Of a DNA stretch of 64,000 nucleotides, positions 6,980-16,280 are shown one piece after another (the first letter of the stretch is position 1; each line of letters opens with the position of its first letter). A program made the translations under genes and the position numbers. The notes below the pieces were generated by a model that was not told the origin of the DNA, ran no database searches, and worked only from the letters and a program-made list of their open reading frames with translations. This stretch comes from Halosimplex halophilum. GTDB taxonomy: Archaea > Halobacteriota > Halobacteria > Halobacteriales > Haloarculaceae. The stretch covers positions 735,751 through 799,750 of the forward strand of contig NZ_SRHV01000005.1 of assembly GCF_004698125.1 (NCBI RefSeq), written 5' to 3'.

Positions 6980-8467
6980 ATGGGAGCGATCGAGGAGGTC
7001 TACGCGGATCTCGATACGGACGTCTCCGAGGAGGAGTTCCGCGAGGCCGTCGAACAGAAGGTCGAGCAGATGGGCGGGCTCGCCGACGAGGAGACGGCGG
7101 CGATGCTGATCGCCCACGAGCTCAACGAAGGGGAGGTCGACACCGTCGCGGACATCGAACCGGGCATGGACGAGGTGAAGTTCCTCGCGAAGGTGGTCTC
7201 CATCGGCGAGTTACGCACGTTCGAACGCGACGGCGAGGACGAGGAGGGCCGCGTCGTCAACGTCGAGGCCGCCGACGAGACCGGCACTGTCCGGCTCGCC
7301 TTCTGGGACGAGCAGGCCGCCTCCGTCGCCGAGGGCCAGCTGGAGGAGGGACAGGTCCTCCGGATCGCCGGCCGGCCGAAGGACGGCTACAACGGCCTCG
7401 AAGTCTCCGTCGACAAGGCCGAACCGGACGAGGACGCCGAGATCGATGTCGACCTGGGGGAGGGGTCGACCGTCGACGCGCTGACGATGGGCCAGTCCGA
7501 CGTGAACGTCCGGGGGATCGTCCTGGAGACGGAGTCGGTCCGCACGTTCGACCGCGACGACGGGACGGAGGGGAAGGTGGCGAACTTCCTGCTGGGCGAC
7601 GAGACCGGGCGCGTGCGCGTGACGATGTGGGACGACCGGGCCGACCGCGCCGAGGAGCTGGAGCCCGGCACCGCGGTCGAGGTGGTCGACGGCTACGTCC
7701 GCGAGCGGGAGGGCGACCTGGAGCTGCACGTCGGTGACCGCGGCGCGGTCGACGAGATCGACGAGACCGTCGAGTTCACGCCGGAGGCAGACGCCATCGA
7801 CGCCGTCGAGATGGACCAGGTGGTCGACCTGGCGGGCGTGGTGCGGTCGGCCGACCCCAAGCGCACGTTCGACCGCGACGACGGCTCGGAGGGGCAGGTC
7901 CGGAACATCCGCGTGCAGGACGACACGGGCGACATCCGGGTGGCGCTGTGGGGCGAGAAGGCGGACAAGGAGATCGCGCCCGGCGACGAGGTGTTCGTCG
8001 CCGACGCGGAGATCCAGGACGGCTGGCAGGACGACCTGGAGGCGTCGGCGGGCTGGCAGTCGACGGTGGTCGTCCTCGACGAGAACACCGAGGCGGGCTC
8101 GGCCGCGCCCTCGCCCGGCGGTGTGAGCGGCGACGACGGCGGGTCGGGCGGCTCCGAGTCCGCCGGCCTCGGTGCGTTCACCGGCGACGACGATGGCGAC
8201 GACGGCGGCGAGACGGACGCGAGCAGCGCCAGCGCGTCGAGCGATGCGGGATCCGCGGGCGGAGGTGCCGACGGCGGCGCCGCGGCGGCCGCGGCCGAGG
8301 AAGTCGAGTTCACGGGGACGGTCGTCCAGACGGGCGATCCGGTGATCCTGGACGACGGCCAGGAGACGATGCAGGTCGAGACGGACGCGGCGCTGACGCT
8401 CGGGCAGGAAGTGACCGCCCGGGGCGCGATGGTCGACGACCGGCTGGACGCCGACGACGTGTTCTAG
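6980..8467 (+). CDS. rpaC: RPA-type single-stranded DNA-binding protein (RpaC-like)
   Basis: A 495-residue ssDNA-binding protein for replication and repair. A helical N-terminus (MGAIEEVYADLDTDVSEEEF, then GGLADEETAAMLIAHEL) precedes three OB-folds at roughly residues 60-150, 165-255 and 265-370. Each OB-fold repeats the signature R(T)FERD/FDRDDG...GxV.N....DETG.VR...W. Then comes an Asp/Gly/Ser/Ala-rich linker and a fourth small OB-like C-terminal segment (EVEFTGTVVQTG...). Four OB units on one chain without a zinc finger is the haloarchaeal RpaC layout. An ATG at 6962 is an alternative start adding six residues. The histone gene follows after 136 bases with its own copy of the same promoter motif. 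Confidence 0.9.
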   Translation: MGAIEEVYADLDTDVSEEEFREAVEQKVEQMGGLADEETAAMLIAHELNEGEVDTVADIEPGMDEVKFLAKVVSIGELRTFERDGEDEEGRVVNVEAADETGTVRLAFWDEQAASVAEGQLEEGQVLRIAGRPKDGYNGLEVSVDKAEPDEDAEIDVDLGEGSTVDALTMGQSDVNVRGIVLETESVRTFDRDDGTEGKVANFLLGDETGRVRVTMWDDRADRAEELEPGTAVEVVDGYVREREGDLELHVGDRGAVDEIDETVEFTPEADAIDAVEMDQVVDLAGVVRSADPKRTFDRDDGSEGQVRNIRVQDDTGDIRVALWGEKADKEIAPGDEVFVADAEIQDGWQDDLEASAGWQSTVVVLDENTEAGSAAPSPGGVSGDDGGSGGSESAGLGAFTGDDDGDDGGETDASSASASSDAGSAGGGADGGAAAAAAEEVEFTGTVVQTGDPVILDDGQETMQVETDAALTLGQEVTARGAMVDDRLDADDVF

Positions 8468-8571
8468 CGGGCCAGCGCCGCTCGCGGCCGTTCACGGCGT
8501 CGCTGTCGGAGCCGTGGGTGCGTGGCGCGGGCCTCGAACCGCTATCGATGGCCGAGAGCGGGTTTCGGAAA

Positions 8572-8579
8572 CGCTTAAG
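8572..8579 (+). promoter_or_regulatory. CGCTTAAG promoter element of the histone gene
   Basis: The same octamer as in front of rpaC is centred about 28 bases before the histone ATG at 8604, correct for a TATA-type box and a leaderless message. Confidence 0.5.
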
Positions 8580-8603
8580 GCCGGAACGACCGGCTTGTGT
8601 TCT

Positions 8604-9041
8604 ATGAGCGTCGAGCTACCGTTCGCGCCGGTCGACACGATCATCCGGCGCAACGCCGGGAGTTTGCGGGTCAGCGCCGAGGCCGCCGAGGAACTCGCTC
8701 GTCGCATCCAGCGGCGGGGGGCCGAGCGGGCGGTCGAGGCGGCCGACGTCGCGACCGCGGACGGGCGGAAGACGCTGATGGCGTCGGACTTCGGGACCGA
8801 GCCCGCCGGGGACAAGGACGATCTGGAACTGCCGATCGCCCCGGTCGACCGCATCGCCCGCCTCGACATCGACGACTACCGGGTCTCGATGGACGCCCGC
8901 CTCGCGCTGGCGGCCGAGCTGGAGGGGTTCGCGGACGAGGTGGCCGCGGCGGCCGCGGACCTGGCGCGCCACGCCGACCGGCGGACCGTCAAGGCCGAGG
9001 ACGTCGAGGCCTACTTTCGACTGAGCGAGTACTACGAGTGA
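8604..9041 (+). CDS. hstA: Archaeal histone, fused tandem histone-fold doublet
   Basis: A 145-residue protein made of two histone folds in one chain. Fold 1 covers residues 1-65, beginning ELPFAPVDTIIRRNAG and ending TADGRKTLMASDF. Fold 2 covers about 75-145, beginning ELPIAPVDRIARL and ending HADRRTVKAEDVEAYF. Each has the helix-loop-helix-loop-helix pattern and the RT/RK...DV motif of DNA-binding loops. Haloarchaea typically carry this covalent heterodimer; it is thought to act more as a regulator than as bulk chromatin. The deacetylase gene starts four bases after its stop, so the two are very likely cotranscribed. Confidence 0.95.
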   Translation: MSVELPFAPVDTIIRRNAGSLRVSAEAAEELARRIQRRGAERAVEAADVATADGRKTLMASDFGTEPAGDKDDLELPIAPVDRIARLDIDDYRVSMDARLALAAELEGFADEVAAAAADLARHADRRTVKAEDVEAYFRLSEYYE

Positions 9042-9045
9042 CCGC

Positions 9046-10062
<1,017 letters not shown>

Positions 10063-10258
10063 CCGCCCCGCGCGGAGCGAACTCTTCGGCGGACCGGCAT
10101 CCGACTACTGTGGCACCCGCCGGTCTATCAGTCCAGCGAGGGACGAGCGACGCGCGAGTATCAGTCCGTGATCTGATGGGTACCGGCCTACACATCAACG
10201 CGCCGCGGAAACCTATACATGGGTGTGTGCGGAACCGTGCTGTTGGTGACCTTTCCCC

Positions 10259-10513
10259 GTGTGCTGTTGTACGGAACAAACGTATCGTGACTGGGAATCG
10301 AAACTCGACGATCTGACACCGAGCGCGAAGTTCGTGTACACGGTCCTCGAGTACGAAGGCCCACTGACCCAGAAGACGCTCGCCGAGGAGACCCGGCTCT
10401 CCCAGCGCAGCGTCCGCAGCGCGCTGTCGGACCTGACGGAGACGGGCCTCGTCGAGGAGCGGATCTACCCGGCGGACGCCCGCCAGCGGCTCTACGCTAT
10501 CGACACCGAGTGA
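10259..10513 (+). CDS. Small winged-helix DNA-binding protein (MarR/TrmB-like)
   Basis: An 84-residue protein read from GTG (VCCCTEQTYRDW...). The wHTH is LTPSAKFVYTVLEYEGPLTQ (helix 1), KTLAEETRLSQRSVRSALSDL (helix-turn-helix) and a wing LVEERIYPADARQRLYAI. It has no ligand-binding domain, so it probably works as a dimeric DNA-binding module; close haloarchaeal homologues are annotated as MarR-like. CCTATAC at 10212-10218 is a possible TATA box. A direct repeat TATCAGTCC (10126-10134 and 10159-10167) upstream could be an operator, which is speculative. Confidence 0.8.
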   Translation: MCCCTEQTYRDWESKLDDLTPSAKFVYTVLEYEGPLTQKTLAEETRLSQRSVRSALSDLTETGLVEERIYPADARQRLYAIDTE

Positions 10514-10639
10514 CCCCGCCCGTCGGGGTCGGCCGTGTCGAGTGCTTTTATTCCGGCCCGGACAGGGAGCGGCCGCAGCCGCGAATCCGGGGGAACAGTT
10601 GCAGCGCGACCCCGGGGACCGGCCGCAGTCGCGCGCCCG

Positions 10640-12019
10640 TCAGGGCCGCGGGTCGAAGTACCGCGCCAGCTCGACGCCGAACTCGTCGGCGAGCGCGCCC
10701 ACCGCCTCGCCCGATAGCACCGCATAGTTCTCCCGCATAGCCGTCTCGACCTGCGCGCCCAGCGCCACGTCGAAGACGGCGTCGCTCTCCAGCAGCCCGA
10801 CGGCGGTCTCGAACTCGCGGGGCCGCTCGACGACGTAGCGGTCGCCGTCGAGGAACGGACCGTAGGTGCCAGCCGTCCCGTCGTCCGGCGCGGCGGGCTC
10901 GTCGGCGTAGGCGTCGTAGAACCCCCCGGCGTGGTCGCGGACGTGGACCGGCGGCCCCTCGTGGCGCTCGACGGCCGGCCGCTCGGCGACCGCGAGTTCG
11001 GCGAGGAAGACGACCGTCTCGTCGGCCCACGCGGCCGCCCGCAGCACGTCGAACCCCCGGCGGTCGAGCTCGCCGACGAGACCCTCCAGCGACCGGTCGA
11101 GCTGGGGGTACAGCTGGTCGTCGACGATGTCCGGAGCGTCGAACCGGATAGCGACCGGCGCGGTCCCGCGGCGCTCGACGGCGTCGACGACCGCCTCCGG
11201 GTCGAGCGGATCGGGGTCGTCGGGGACGAACAGGTCCTCCCGCGGGTCGGCGAGCAACTCGCGGGCGTAGTGCTGGAGTCGCGCGACCGCCTCCGCCGAG
11301 CAGACTGCTGCGACGTTGCGCTCGGGGTCGGTCGGGTCGATCACGACCAGCGGGTCGTCGAAGGATTCCTGTGCGTGGTTCTCGGGGTCGAACTCGACGG
11401 GCGGGTGCCAGTCGGCCGCGGCCGCGACGAACGGCCGGAAGCCGTCGTACTCGTGGACCAGGAGCTCGGTCAGATAGCCCGAAAAGCCCCGCGTCCGGAG
11501 GTCGCTCCCGTAGACGCCGATCCCCGTGAGGAACTGCTTGGCGACCCGCACCTCGCCCGCCAGGTCGGCGTCGATCCGGTCGGCGAGGTACTCGGTGTGG
11601 AAGGGGGTGCGGTCGACCGCCGACCGGGTCGCGGTGGCCTCGGCGACCGCGTAGCAGGGGACCAGGTCCACGTCGAACCCCTCGTAGGTCCCCTTGACGT
11701 AGGGGTGTTCGGCGAACTCCTCGTGGCCGTCCGGGAGGACCGCGTGGCCGACTTCGAGGCCGTACGATTCGAGGTCCGCGCGGTCGACGCCCGTCGGGAA
11801 CGAGACGAACAGATCCACGTCGCGGTCGCCGGCCAGCCACGTGTCCCGGGCCGTCGACCCCACCTGGATCACCTCGGCGTCGACCGGCAGGTCCGCGACG
11901 GCCTCGCGGGCGCGCTCGCGCAGGTCCGCGACGACCCTATCGAGGCGCTCGCGCTCGTCGTCGTCGGGCGTCACCCGCTCGCGAACCCGTTCGACGACGG
12001 CGTCGAACTCGTCGCTCAT
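10640..12019 (-). CDS. cca: CCA tRNA nucleotidyltransferase (class I, archaeal)
   Basis: A 459-residue enzyme that adds or repairs the 3' CCA of tRNA. The nucleotidyltransferase head carries VGSTARDTWLAGDRDVDLF (GS motif plus DxD metal ligands) and a third carboxylate in VDLVPCYAV. A central domain holds TRGFSGYLTELLVHEYGxF-like sequence (RGFSGYLTELLVHEYDGF), and the tail contains the long archaeal C-terminal domain. Length and order match archaeal class I enzymes. Its presence fits the tRNA genes in this window, neither of which encodes CCA. The protein runs convergently with the small wHTH gene. Confidence 0.95.
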   Translation of the reverse strand: MSDEFDAVVERVRERVTPDDDERERLDRVVADLRERAREAVADLPVDAEVIQVGSTARDTWLAGDRDVDLFVSFPTGVDRADLESYGLEVGHAVLPDGHEEFAEHPYVKGTYEGFDVDLVPCYAVAEATATRSAVDRTPFHTEYLADRIDADLAGEVRVAKQFLTGIGVYGSDLRTRGFSGYLTELLVHEYDGFRPFVAAAADWHPPVEFDPENHAQESFDDPLVVIDPTDPERNVAAVCSAEAVARLQHYARELLADPREDLFVPDDPDPLDPEAVVDAVERRGTAPVAIRFDAPDIVDDQLYPQLDRSLEGLVGELDRRGFDVLRAAAWADETVVFLAELAVAERPAVERHEGPPVHVRDHAGGFYDAYADEPAAPDDGTAGTYGPFLDGDRYVVERPREFETAVGLLESDAVFDVALGAQVETAMRENYAVLSGEAVGALADEFGVELARYFDPRP

Positions 12020-12131
12020 GGCTCCGCGTTGTTCGGGGGCGGTGAAAACCGGTCCGGTGTGTCGCGAGGGGGAGCCCGTCGGTCGAATCGCCGTACGTGA
12101 CTCCGTGTCGTGGCGAGGGCAAAGCGAAATC

Positions 12132-12140
12132 CCTATACAA
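12132..12140 (+). promoter_or_regulatory. TATA box of the tRNA-Asn gene
   Basis: CCTATACAA is centred about 29 bases before the mature tRNA 5' end at 12166, as expected for a tRNA transcript starting at or very near G1. Confidence 0.55.
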
Positions 12141-12165
12141 TAACTCCGGCTATGGTGGGATGCGT

Positions 12166-12268
12166 GCCGCCGTAGCTCAGTTGGTAGAGCACCTCGCTGT
12201 TAGGGTGCGCAGGGTACCTGCGTGCCGCAGACACGAGGTTGTCCCAGGTTCGAGTCCTGGCGGTGGCG
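12166..12268 (+). tRNA. tRNA-Asn (anticodon GTT) with a 30-nt intron
   Basis: Acceptor arms GCCGCCG and CGGTGGC pair with one G-U, discriminator G, and the T arm is CCAGG-TTCGAGT-CCTGG. The anticodon GTT is at 12199-12201 in the stem CCTCG/CGAGG. The gene is 103 nt, which becomes a standard 73 nt only if 12203-12232 is removed after A37, the canonical archaeal intron position. CCA is not encoded. A short T-run follows at 12269. Confidence 0.93.
12203..12232 (+). other. tRNA-Asn intron (canonical 37/38 position)
   Basis: These 30 bases separate A37 from base 38. The intron folds on itself (GCGCAGG with CCTGCGT around GTA), and with the exon arms can form the bulge-helix-bulge that the archaeal splicing endonuclease recognises. 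Removing it restores a 7-nt anticodon loop CTGTTAA. Confidence 0.85.
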
Positions 12269-12317
12269 TTTTCCACTTCGCCGCTCCGTTCGGTGAGTCG
12301 CTTCGCCGCGCGCTCGC

Positions 12318-13115
12318 TCAGACCGCCCGGCCGACGAGGCGGTCGGCGACGGAGCCGACGAACGTGCCGGCGTCGGAGAGGTCCCAGCGCACCTCCCAGA
12401 ACGGGTTGGCGCCGTTGACCTGCGGGACCGCCTCCGGGTCGGTGTCCGCCGAGAGGTACTCGCGGCGGCCGCGGCCGGCGACCCCGATGTCGTGGGACTC
12501 GCGGACGAGTTCGGCCGCGTGTTCGTCGCAGCTGTTGTACGGGTAGCTGAATCGGTCGATGTCGACACCGAGCGCCCGTTCGAGGCGGCGCTTGGCGCCG
12601 ACGATCTCCCGTTCGAGGCGGTCGGGCGGGACCTCGGCGAGCTTCGGGTGGGTCCGCGTGTGGTTGCCGATGGTGACCAGGTCCTCGTCGAGGAGCGCGA
12701 GGAGGTCCCCGCGGTCCATGTACTCGTAGTCGAAGCGGTCGTTGTGGGTGAACGACGGGTCGTCGATGGCGTCGGCGATCACGAAGACGGTCGCGGGCAC
12801 CTCGTACTCGCGGAGGACGGGCACGACGTGCTCGGCGAAGTCGCGGTAGCCGTCCTCGAAGATGAGGGCGATCCGTTTCTCGTCGCTCGGCTCCCTCACC
12901 GCGGGGAGGTCGACGAGCTCGTAGTGCGTGTCGAGGTACTCGATGTCGCGGCGGAGGCGGTCGGGGGCGATGTCGTCGTGGAAGCCGCCGCCCACCGAGT
13001 GGTAGGCGACGATCTTGTTCGTGCCACGCGAGGACAGCGACTCCACGCCCGAGAAGTGACCGACGAAGGCGACGGTCCGCCACGCCCTGAGCAGCTGCGA
13101 CTCGGAGACGAGCAT
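12318..13115 (-). CDS. Polysaccharide deacetylase-like protein (NodB fold)
   Basis: A 265-residue protein started at MLVSESQLLRAW (ATG 13115). The NodB metal site is recognisable as IFEDGY (residue ~90) and GNHTRTHPKL (His-x3-His), with a downstream FSYPYNS motif. The usual catalytic pair Asp-Asp (TFDDG) reads Glu-Asp here, so the presumed catalytic base is changed while the metal-binding Asp and two His remain. Expected substrates are N-acetylated sugars of cell-surface glycans. No signal peptide is obvious, so it may act on cytosolic lipid-linked or nucleotide precursors. The neighbour on the same strand is the lipase-maturation-factor-like gene. Confidence 0.85.
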   Translation of the reverse strand: MLVSESQLLRAWRTVAFVGHFSGVESLSSRGTNKIVAYHSVGGGFHDDIAPDRLRRDIEYLDTHYELVDLPAVREPSDEKRIALIFEDGYRDFAEHVVPVLREYEVPATVFVIADAIDDPSFTHNDRFDYEYMDRGDLLALLDEDLVTIGNHTRTHPKLAEVPPDRLEREIVGAKRRLERALGVDIDRFSYPYNSCDEHAAELVRESHDIGVAGRGRREYLSADTDPEAVPQVNGANPFWEVRWDLSDAGTFVGSVADRLVGRAV

Positions 13116-13240
13116 ACCGGTTGTGCAACCGACGGCCCCTTCGTTATGTTCGACCTGATACCGCTCGCGACCGGGTAATACGCCGCCTACGTGCGGGATA
13201 CGTTCCGCGACGGCCGCGGACCCCGGCGGCGTGCGGTCTG

Positions 13241-14818
13241 TCACTCGGCGTCGGCGACCCGTGCGGTCTCGCTCGCCGCGGTGGGTCTGTCGTCGCGCTC
13301 CCGCTCGGGTTCGGGCACGTCCCAGCCGCGGCGCTGCAACTGGAGCCGGAACCGCGAGTCGTCGAGCGAGACGGGGCCGTAGTAGGTGCCGACGCGCTCG
13401 CGGCGCCACCACCGGCCGGTCTCGCGCAGTTCGCCGAGGTCGGTGAACTCGTAACGATACCGGAGCGCGCGGACGTGCTCCGGGGGTTCGTCGGGGAAGG
13501 GATCCGTCCGCAGCAGCGAGCGGGCGCCGTCGTCGCCGGCGAGTAGCTTCGCGAGGAAGTGGACGAACCACGGGTGGCGGGCCGGCGAGGGGGCCATCGC
13601 GGCGAACCACAGCTGCCAGTCCAGCCGGAGGTGATAGGGCGCCCACTGCGGGGGCAACCGCCCGGGGTCGGTGGGCTTGCCGGGGAACTCGTAGGTCTCC
13701 CACTCGGTGTCGTCGGTCACGACGGCGTCGTCGGTCCCCTGGACGACGATCTCGTAGCGGGTGCGGGTGATCGACCCGAACGCGCCGTAGGTGTTGACGA
13801 GATTGAGGGGGTCGAACGCGCGGTTCATCGCCTGCGACGAGGAGACCATGTTCCGGACCGGGTAGTAACTCAGCGCGGCGACGAGGACGACCAGCGCCGC
13901 GACGGCGACCTGGAACCACAGCGGGAGCGGTGCGAGCGCGCCGGGGTCGGGAACCGGGAGGGACAGGCCCGCGGGGAGCGCGCCGGCGACGACGGCGTCC
14001 GCGAAGAGGCTCCCGGCGAGGACGATGCTGAGAAACGAGAGGAAGGCGAAGTTGCCGGTCAGCATCAGCCAGAGGTGAAAGCCGACGGTGGCCAGGCCCG
14101 CGGCGGCGGCGACGCGGGGCGGGCCGAAGTAGAGGACGGGGACGAGGAGTTCGACGACGTGGTTGCAGAGCACCTCGACGCGGTGGAAGCGGTCGGGCAG
14201 GCGGTGGGCGACCCACGAGAGGGGGTTGGGCATCGGCTGGGTCTCGTAGTGGTAGTCCATGCAGGTGAGATCGCGCCAGCAGTCGTCGCCGCGGATCTTG
14301 ATGAGGCCGGCGCCGAGCATGTTGCGGAACTCGACCCACCGGAAGAGGTAGACCACGACGGCCGGCGCGACGAGGTCGGGCGCGCCGAGGAAGATGGCGA
14401 GGAAGCCCGCCTCGCAGAGCATCGACTCCCAGCCGAAGCCGTAGAAGGTCCCGCCCGCGTTGACAAAGGAGAGGTACAGCGCCCACATCGCGGTCCAGAC
14501 GGCGAGGTAGGCGCCGAGGCCGAACCGGCCGGGGAGGCCGAGAAGCGCCGCGGCGGCCAGCGCGACGCCGAGCCAGGCGCCGACGGCGAGCGCGCGGTCG
14601 CTGTCGAGGTAGTAGAACAGGGAGGGCTTCTCGCGGAACTCGTAGCGCTCGACGTACTGGCCGAGCGGGAGCAGGCCGTCCTCGCCGGCGAGGGGGCGGA
14701 ACTGCCGCGCGGCGACGAGGAAGGCGACCAGGTACGTCGCGGCGATCCCCCGCTGGAGGAGCAGCCGGGCGACCTGGAACTCGCCGCCCCACGGCGCCCA
14801 GGCGTACCACGGTGCCAT
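13241..14818 (-). CDS. Lipase maturation factor (LMF1)-family membrane protein
   Basis: A 525-residue protein. The first ~300 residues contain about seven membrane helices with family motifs: WRDLTCMDYHYETQPMPNP, NHVVELLVPVLYFGP, a preceding FRWVEFRNMLGAGLIKIRGD, and GFHLWLMLTGNFAFLS. The C-terminal ~200 residues are a soluble domain with YEFPGKPTDPGRLPPQWAPYHLRLDWQLWF-type sequence, typical of the LMF family. In animals LMF1 assists folding of lipases in the ER; the archaeal role is unknown. The C-terminus is Arg/Glu-rich. Confidence 0.85.
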   Translation of the reverse strand: MAPWYAWAPWGGEFQVARLLLQRGIAATYLVAFLVAARQFRPLAGEDGLLPLGQYVERYEFREKPSLFYYLDSDRALAVGAWLGVALAAAALLGLPGRFGLGAYLAVWTAMWALYLSFVNAGGTFYGFGWESMLCEAGFLAIFLGAPDLVAPAVVVYLFRWVEFRNMLGAGLIKIRGDDCWRDLTCMDYHYETQPMPNPLSWVAHRLPDRFHRVEVLCNHVVELLVPVLYFGPPRVAAAAGLATVGFHLWLMLTGNFAFLSFLSIVLAGSLFADAVVAGALPAGLSLPVPDPGALAPLPLWFQVAVAALVVLVAALSYYPVRNMVSSSQAMNRAFDPLNLVNTYGAFGSITRTRYEIVVQGTDDAVVTDDTEWETYEFPGKPTDPGRLPPQWAPYHLRLDWQLWFAAMAPSPARHPWFVHFLAKLLAGDDGARSLLRTDPFPDEPPEHVRALRYRYEFTDLGELRETGRWWRRERVGTYYGPVSLDDSRFRLQLQRRGWDVPEPERERDDRPTAASETARVADAE

Positions 14819-14908
14819 CGGTTCCCCGAGGGACGGCCAGCGCCATAAGCCGGACGGACGCGGCGGCGGGTGACGGACGCCCGACGACTCGCCGGCCGGT
14901 CGCCGCCG

Positions 14909-15106
14909 TCACGCCGAGCCGACGACCGTCGGCAGCGACACGCCCCGGTGGAAGACCAGCACGGCTGCGAGGGCGAACCCGGCGAGGGCGGACACGACGG
15001 TCTCGACGTAGATACCGAACGGCGCGCCGAGGGCGGGGAAGACGGCGAAGTTCAGGACGACGAGCGCCCCGAACCAGATGGCGGCGAAGTCACCGAAGCG
15101 GCCCAT
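14909..15106 (-). CDS. Small two-helix membrane protein
   Basis: A 65-residue protein starting MGRFGDFAAIWFGALVV (ATG 15106) with two predicted membrane spans (about residues 8-27 and 33-53) and a short polar end. The reading frame extends much further upstream only as antisense to the regulator gene at 15227. I recognise no family. It sits divergently from the ArsR-type regulator. Confidence 0.6.
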   Translation of the reverse strand: MGRFGDFAAIWFGALVVLNFAVFPALGAPFGIYVETVVSALAGFALAAVLVFHRGVSLPTVVGSA

Positions 15107-15226
15107 ATCGACGGGGACCTGTCGGCGACACAAGTGCTTTCGGGCGGACGACCCCCGATGGGCCGCCGCGGCTCGCGCTCGCCCGAGAGACAGGGCTAAG
15201 TGGTCGGCCGCGCGATGTGTGTGGCG

Positions 15227-16126
15227 ATGACCGACGCCTTCCAGGTCTCCGAGCGACGGTCGGTCCCGCCCGCCGAGGCGTTCTCCCTGCTGGGCAACGA
15301 ACTGCGCGTCTCCATCCTGCTGGAACTCGGCGACGCCAAGGAGGGCAGCCAGCCCCGCCCGCTGCCGTTCGAGGAGCTTCGCCGGCGCTGTGACGTGTCC
15401 GACAGCGGCCGGTTCAACTACCACCTCCAGGAGCTGCTGGGGGTGTTCGTCAAGGAAAAGGACGAGGGCTACGGCCTGCTGTACCCCGGGGTCATCCTCT
15501 ACCAGGCGATCAAGGCCGACAGCTTCACCGACCGGACGACCGTCGAGCCGTTCCCCGCCGACGCCGGGTGCGCCGAGTGTGACGGGCGGCTGGAGGCGAC
15601 CTACCGCAACAGCATGCTCGTCGTGCGCTGTCCCGACTGCGGGGCGCTCGCGTTCAAGTACCACCTCCCGCCGGGCGCGATCCGGTCGAACGACCCCGAC
15701 GCGGTGCTGTGGGCGGCGAACGTCTACGCGCGGCGGGACCTCATGACCGTCGCCGGCGACGTGTGTCCCACCTGCGCGAGCGAGATGTACCACGACGTGG
15801 TGCCCGACGACGAGAAGTCCAGCGAACTCGAACAGGCGATGCCGGGCCCGGCGGTCGTCCACCACTGCTCGTACTGCAAGAACTTCTTCTGCACCGACCT
15901 GCCCGAGGTCCTGACCTACCACCGCGACGTGTTGCCGTTCGTCGCGGCCAACGCCCCCGACCTGCTGACCGACCCGCTGTGGACCGTCGACGCCTGCGAC
16001 CCCGACGACATCGCCGTGGCGGAGCGCGACCCGCTCCGCGTGACCGTCCCCGTCGAGGCGGGCGACGACCGCCTCGACGTGACCGTCGACCGCTCGCTGG
16101 CCGTCCTCGACACCGAGCGGGCGTGA
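15227..16126 (+). CDS. ArsR-type winged-helix regulator with zinc-binding C-terminal domain
   Basis: A 299-residue protein. Residues 10-85 form a wHTH: EAFSLLGNELRVSILLELGD, then LPFEELRRRCDVSDSGRFNYHLQELLG. The middle and C-terminal region carries four CxxC-type knuckles: CAEC, CPDC, CPTC and CSYC, consistent with two zinc ribbons, followed by a beta-rich tail. This is the architecture of haloarchaeal DUF7347/DUF7351-type ArsR proteins (from memory). The signal sensed is unknown. The start at 15227 is preferred over a GTG at 15200 because GGCTAAGTGG (15194-15203) sits about 29 bases upstream. Confidence 0.85.
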   Translation: MTDAFQVSERRSVPPAEAFSLLGNELRVSILLELGDAKEGSQPRPLPFEELRRRCDVSDSGRFNYHLQELLGVFVKEKDEGYGLLYPGVILYQAIKADSFTDRTTVEPFPADAGCAECDGRLEATYRNSMLVVRCPDCGALAFKYHLPPGAIRSNDPDAVLWAANVYARRDLMTVAGDVCPTCASEMYHDVVPDDEKSSELEQAMPGPAVVHHCSYCKNFFCTDLPEVLTYHRDVLPFVAANAPDLLTDPLWTVDACDPDDIAVAERDPLRVTVPVEAGDDRLDVTVDRSLAVLDTERA

Positions 16127-16245
16127 GCCGCGACTGGGTCCTCTCTCTCACCTCCCGCCTACCCGACCGCTCCTCGCTCGCTGGCTCCGCGTCCGCCCAC
16201 CTCCGCGTGGGAACCTCTCTCACTGAGATATTTGCCGTAACTCGT

Positions 16246-16253
16246 GGTTATAG
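16246..16253 (+). promoter_or_regulatory. TATA-like box of metY-metX
   Basis: GGTTATAG is centred about 31 bases before the metY ATG at 16281, in a locally AT-rich patch. Confidence 0.5.
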
Positions 16254-16280
16254 ATGTTTGGAGATATATGCACGACACAC

